This document shows, piece after piece, positions 60,563 to 64,000 of a DNA stretch of 64,000 bases. The number at the start of each line of letters is the position of its first letter. Position 1 is the stretch's first letter. Below the pieces are notes generated by a model. That model saw only the letters and a program-made list of their open reading frames with translations, was not told the origin of the DNA and did no database searches. A program made the position numbers and the translations under genes. Source of the stretch: Marinobacter salicampi (lineage in GTDB: Bacteria > Pseudomonadota > Gammaproteobacteria > Pseudomonadales > Oleiphilaceae); contig NZ_JAAMPF010000031.1 of assembly GCF_011074795.1 (NCBI RefSeq), positions 62,001-126,000 on the forward strand, read 5' to 3'.

Positions 60563-61658
60563 AGAGACTCCGCAACAGCCGGCTCAGGATACCGTTGGCA
60601 CTCAGCTTCGCAAGGCCCGTGAAGCCGCCGGGCTGAGCATTGCCGATGTCGCCGATAGTCAGCATCTTCGCCCGTCCATCATTCAGGCCATCGAAAACGG
60701 TGATTATGGCCAGATCGATACCGAGCTGTTCCTCAAGGGTTATGTGAGAGCCTATGCGGAACAGGTGCGAATGCCTGCCAACGGCCTTATTGCCCAGCTG
60801 GATCAGGAACTGGAACCTCGCAGGAGAGAGAAAGAAGCGGCGCAGGAAACTAACCCCCTTCAGGATATTGCCCGTAAAAAACAGCGCAAAAAGAAACTGG
60901 CCAAAGCAGTCATGCTGGTGATCGTCCTGGCGGCTGTTGCTTACCTTCTGTTCAGGGTAGTGAGTATCCAGCTCGGTGATGAGCTCACAGGCGTAAGTCC
61001 TTCAGACGAGAGTCCTATCATTGATGAGGATGCGCCACAGATTCCGGCCGGTGAAGATTCTCCTGCTGTGTTTGATCGGGAGCCGGTGAATGAGGCCGAG
61101 CTGCCGCCAGTGGATGAACCTTCGGACGAGCCGGCTGATGTGCAGGAAAGGGGTGGTGCAGAGGGCGGGGACATATCTTCCGACCGTATGGCACCGTCTG
61201 TTTCTGATGAAGCGGTTATCGAGCCCGATGCAGGCACAGAGTCGGGCCCCGGGGATAACGCAGAGGTCGGCACACCCACGGGTACTGATTTGCCTGGCGT
61301 GTCGCCCGAAGAAGGTGGCGACCCGGTCACGGAACCGGCTCCTGAACGCGAAACTTCCCGGGACGAAGCCGCACTCAACGGAGTTACAGAGCCGGCTGAT
61401 TCCGAGGTCGAGGAAGTCGCACTGGCTGCAAGTTTTATAGACCCCTGCTGGGTACAGATAACCGATGCTGACGGCCGCACGATTGTATCGGCACTGTTCG
61501 GCGACGGGGATAGCCTGAATGTTCAGGGCAAGGCGCCCATGCGAGTGGTTCTGGGCGCGGCCGATGCTGTGTCGCGCTTGGAATTCAATGGCCAGATCGT
61601 TGACTTGTCCAGCTATCGCATCGTAAATAATCGAGTTGAATTCACCCTCGATGTATAG
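60552..61658 (+). CDS. rodZ: RodZ-like helix-turn-helix membrane protein
   Basis: A 368-residue cell-shape protein. The cytoplasmic HTH domain (residues 15-80) includes LRKAREAAGLSIADVADSQHL and the YVRAYAEQV segment that contacts MreB. A basic stretch and a single membrane helix follow (VMLVIVLAAVAYLLFRVV, about 118-135). Residues 140-290 are a long acidic Glu/Asp/Pro/Gly linker of low complexity. The C-terminal DUF4115 domain has FIDPCWVQITDADGRTIV. It overlaps pilF and is followed by ispG, the usual order. Confidence 0.9.
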   Translation: MTSEETPQQPAQDTVGTQLRKAREAAGLSIADVADSQHLRPSIIQAIENGDYGQIDTELFLKGYVRAYAEQVRMPANGLIAQLDQELEPRRREKEAAQETNPLQDIARKKQRKKKLAKAVMLVIVLAAVAYLLFRVVSIQLGDELTGVSPSDESPIIDEDAPQIPAGEDSPAVFDREPVNEAELPPVDEPSDEPADVQERGGAEGGDISSDRMAPSVSDEAVIEPDAGTESGPGDNAEVGTPTGTDLPGVSPEEGGDPVTEPAPERETSRDEAALNGVTEPADSEVEEVALAASFIDPCWVQITDADGRTIVSALFGDGDSLNVQGKAPMRVVLGAADAVSRLEFNGQIVDLSSYRIVNNRVEFTLDV

Positions 61659-61699
61659 GTTTTTCAACACAAACCCACTTTCTGGTTTGGTTACTGATT

Positions 61700-62818
61700 A
61701 TGAAACATGAATCGCCAATTAAACGCCGTGTGTCGCGACAGATAATGGTTGGGTCTGTTCCTGTTGGTGGTGATGCTCCAATCGCAGTCCAGAGCATGAC
61801 AAACACGGAAACCCGTGATGTTGACGCCACCGTCGGTCAGATCGAGGCGCTCCAGCAGGCAGGCGCGGACATCGTTCGCGTTTCCGTGCCGTCCATGGAT
61901 GCGGCTGAGGCCTTCGGAAAAATTCGGGCCCGGGTGTCAGTCCCACTGGTGGCGGATATACATTTCGACCACAAGATCGCGTTGCGTGTCGCTGAGCTTG
62001 GCGTTGATTGCCTGAGGATCAATCCGGGTAATATTGGCCGCGAAGACAGGGTCAGCGCAGTAATAACTGCGGCAAAAGACAGGAATATTCCAATCCGGAT
62101 CGGCGTTAACGCCGGCTCACTTGAGAAGGAGCTCCAGAGAAAGTACGGCGAGCCCACCCATGAGGCTCTTGTCGAGTCAGCCATGCGCCACATCGATATT
62201 CTCGATCGACACGACTTCCAGAACTTCAAGGTGAGCCTGAAGGCTTCTGAAGTATTCATGACGGTGGCTGCGTACCGCCTTATCGCCAGCCAGATAGAGC
62301 AGCCTTTGCACCTGGGCATTACTGAAGCTGGAGGCCTGCGTTCGGGGACAGTGAAATCATCCATCGGCCTGGGCATGCTGCTGATGGACGGGATAGGTGA
62401 CACCATCCGTGTTTCTTTGGCCGCCGATCCGGTACAGGAAGTGAAGGTTGGCTTCGACATCCTCAAGAGCCTGCGCCTGCGTAGCCGTGGGATCAACTTT
62501 GTGGCGTGTCCCAGCTGCTCGAGGCAGAACTTCGACGTCATCCAGACCATGAACGACCTTGAGGCCAGGCTGGAAGACGTGCGTGCACCCCTGGACGTTG
62601 CCATTATCGGGTGTATTGTCAATGGCCCCGGTGAGGCCAAGGAAGCTGACCTGGGTCTCACCGGGGGAAGTCCGAAAAACCTGTTCTACGTGGCAGGGCG
62701 CCCAAACCAGAAGCTTGACAATGCGAACCTGACCGACGATCTCGAGCGTTTAATCCGGGAAGAACTTGCCCGGCGCGAAGACGCTGAAAAGACAATCATC
62801 GCCCGGTCGGACGCTTAA
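61700..62818 (+). CDS. ispG: 4-hydroxy-3-methylbut-2-enyl diphosphate synthase (IspG/GcpE)
   Basis: A 372-residue [4Fe-4S] enzyme of the MEP isoprenoid pathway. Cluster ligands Cys270, Cys273, Cys305 and Glu312 (ACPSCSRQ and GCIVNGPGEAKEADLG) are at the same numbers as in E. coli. Other markers are VPLVADIHFDHKIALR and LRINPGNIG. It depends on Fe-S assembly and so on the iscS encoded 4 kb upstream. Confidence 0.96.
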   Translation: MKHESPIKRRVSRQIMVGSVPVGGDAPIAVQSMTNTETRDVDATVGQIEALQQAGADIVRVSVPSMDAAEAFGKIRARVSVPLVADIHFDHKIALRVAELGVDCLRINPGNIGREDRVSAVITAAKDRNIPIRIGVNAGSLEKELQRKYGEPTHEALVESAMRHIDILDRHDFQNFKVSLKASEVFMTVAAYRLIASQIEQPLHLGITEAGGLRSGTVKSSIGLGMLLMDGIGDTIRVSLAADPVQEVKVGFDILKSLRLRSRGINFVACPSCSRQNFDVIQTMNDLEARLEDVRAPLDVAIIGCIVNGPGEAKEADLGLTGGSPKNLFYVAGRPNQKLDNANLTDDLERLIREELARREDAEKTIIARSDA

Positions 62819-62900
62819 CCAGGGCCTGTTACCCCGACTTGGCTCAGGGTGGCTCGGACGACAACGAACAGTTACCGGCAGATAGAACTAAGGTTTAACG

Positions 62901-64000
62901 TTGGCTAAAATCCAGGCAATCCGGGGGATGAACGACATCCTGCCGGACCAGACAGCAACATGGCAGTATCTTGAGGATAAGGTAAGACAGGTCCTCGACA
63001 GTTATGGCTATGACCAGATCCGAATGCCCGTTGTCGAGCAAACGGAGCTTTTCCGGCGCTCTATCGGTGAAGTTACCGATATCGTAGAAAAGGAAATGTA
63101 TACCTTTGCCGATCGCAACGGGGACAGCCTGACCCTGCGGCCCGAGGGCACTGCTGGCTGCGTCCGTGCTGCGGAAGAGCATGGCCTGCTGTTTAACCAG
63201 ACCCGGAGGCTTTGGTATACCGGCCCCATGTTCCGTCATGAGCGGCCACAAAAGGGCCGGTACCGCCAGTTCCATCAGGTCGGGGTTGAATGCTTTGGCA
63301 TGGATGGGCCAGACATTGACGCCGAGCTTCTGATAATGACGGCACGTCTTTGGCGTTCGCTCGGCCTTGCAGAGCACACACGGCTTGAGATCAACTCCAT
63401 CGGTACCCCCGGATCGCGGCAATCTTTTCGTGACGCGCTTGTCACTTACCTGTCTGACTACCGCGACGATCTGGATGAGGATAGCAAGCGTCGGTTGGAC
63501 ACCAATCCGTTACGGATTCTGGATAGCAAGAACCCTGAAACCCAGCAGATACTCGACCAGGCTCCGAAACTGGACGATTTTCTTGATGAAGAATCCAAAG
63601 CCCATTTCGAGTCGCTCAGGGCGCTGCTCGACGCCGCCGGCATTGAATATATTGTCAATCCGCGACTGGTGAGGGGACTGGATTACTACGGTAAAACGGT
63701 CTTTGAATGGATTACAGACAGTCTCGGTGCCCAGGGCACGGTCTGTGCCGGTGGTCGGTATGACGGCCTGGTGGAGCAACTTGGCGGCAAGTCGACGCCA
63801 GCGGTTGGCTTTGCCATGGGTTTGGAGCGACTGGTTTTGCTTCTGGAAACTCTTGAGCTGGTACCTGACAGCGTCTCAGGCAATCCTGATATTTACGTCA
63901 CTGCCATGGGAGAGACAGCAGTGAAGGCCGCGATCGCGCTCAGCGAAAAGCTTAGGGATGATCTGCCGGGCCGGGCAGTCATGACCCATTGCGGCGGTGG
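62901..64000 (+). CDS. hisS: Histidyl-tRNA synthetase (partial, runs off the window)
   Basis: The first 366 codons of a class II synthetase. Visible are the start AKIQAIRGMNDILPDQTATW, motif 2 with GPMFRHERPQKGRYRQFHQVG, the histidine-specific LVRGLDYYGKTVFEW and the motif 3 region GFAMGLERLVLLLE. The start codon is TTG, preceded by TAAGG at 7 bases; no ATG exists at the conserved N-terminus. The anticodon-binding domain is cut off by the window end. The usual neighbour of ispG. Confidence 0.95.
   Translation, partial: MAKIQAIRGMNDILPDQTATWQYLEDKVRQVLDSYGYDQIRMPVVEQTELFRRSIGEVTDIVEKEMYTFADRNGDSLTLRPEGTAGCVRAAEEHGLLFNQTRRLWYTGPMFRHERPQKGRYRQFHQVGVECFGMDGPDIDAELLIMTARLWRSLGLAEHTRLEINSIGTPGSRQSFRDALVTYLSDYRDDLDEDSKRRLDTNPLRILDSKNPETQQILDQAPKLDDFLDEESKAHFESLRALLDAAGIEYIVNPRLVRGLDYYGKTVFEWITDSLGAQGTVCAGGRYDGLVEQLGGKSTPAVGFAMGLERLVLLLETLELVPDSVSGNPDIYVTAMGETAVKAAIALSEKLRDDLPGRAVMTHCGG

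Overview
The window looks like a chromosomal segment of a marine gammaproteobacterium, most probably Marinobacter or a close relative. This is inferred from gene content and order, not from a database search. The right-hand third (secD-secF-suhB-trmJ-iscR-iscS-ndk-rlmN-pilF-rodZ-ispG-hisS) follows the order known from Pseudomonas. An ectoine hydroxylase, a split B12-dependent ribonucleotide reductase, beta-oxidation genes and polar-flagellum genes with sigma-54 promoters fit a motile marine heterotroph. I saw no transposase, integrase, prophage, CRISPR array or rRNA.

Layout. 1-2.3 kb: nitrate/sulfonate-type ABC transporter (ATPase, binding protein, start of a permease beyond the edge) and chaB. 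2.5-8.1 kb: secreted protein of unknown function with a lysozyme-like motif, gdhA, DJ-1/PfpI protein, two small membrane proteins, RIO-type kinase, host-attachment-family protein. 8.3-15 kb: YfcG-type GST, lone ectD, secreted metallo-beta-lactamase-fold protein, thiolase plus FadB/FadJ-like multifunctional protein. 15.1-18 kb: nrdJb and nrdJa (class II RNR), then an AT-richer 0.7 kb gap and a secreted DUF6160/FilA-like protein. 19.5-22.3 kb: TrpXYZ-type ABC transporter. 22.4-27.7 kb: acyl-CoA synthetase, YiiD-C-type thioesterase-fold protein, and an iron ABC pair (fbpA, fbpB, no ATPase) behind a Fur-box-like site. 27.8-36.7 kb: PilZ protein, lipoproteins, a degenerate HD-GYP protein, yadGH, queF, MASE2-type adenylate cyclase, DUF962 protein, nitroreductase.

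36.8-48.6 kb holds the flagellar rod, hook and ring genes as two units. flgBCDE has a sigma-54 -24/-12 site in front and a hairpin terminator behind; flgFGHIJKL starts at a second sigma-54 site. A tRNA-Leu(CAA) with its own promoter follows, then queA-tgt (queuosine; queF lies 15 kb away) and yajC-secD-secF (Sec translocon accessory complex).

The last 10 kb is housekeeping, with two clear departures from the expected pattern. SuhB sits in its conserved place but has lost its metal-binding active site. The IscR-regulated isc locus is reduced to iscR-iscS, with iscU, iscA, hscBA and fdx absent and IscS lacking the C-terminal tail that binds IscU. Together with the degenerate HD-GYP protein these are the most interesting observations.
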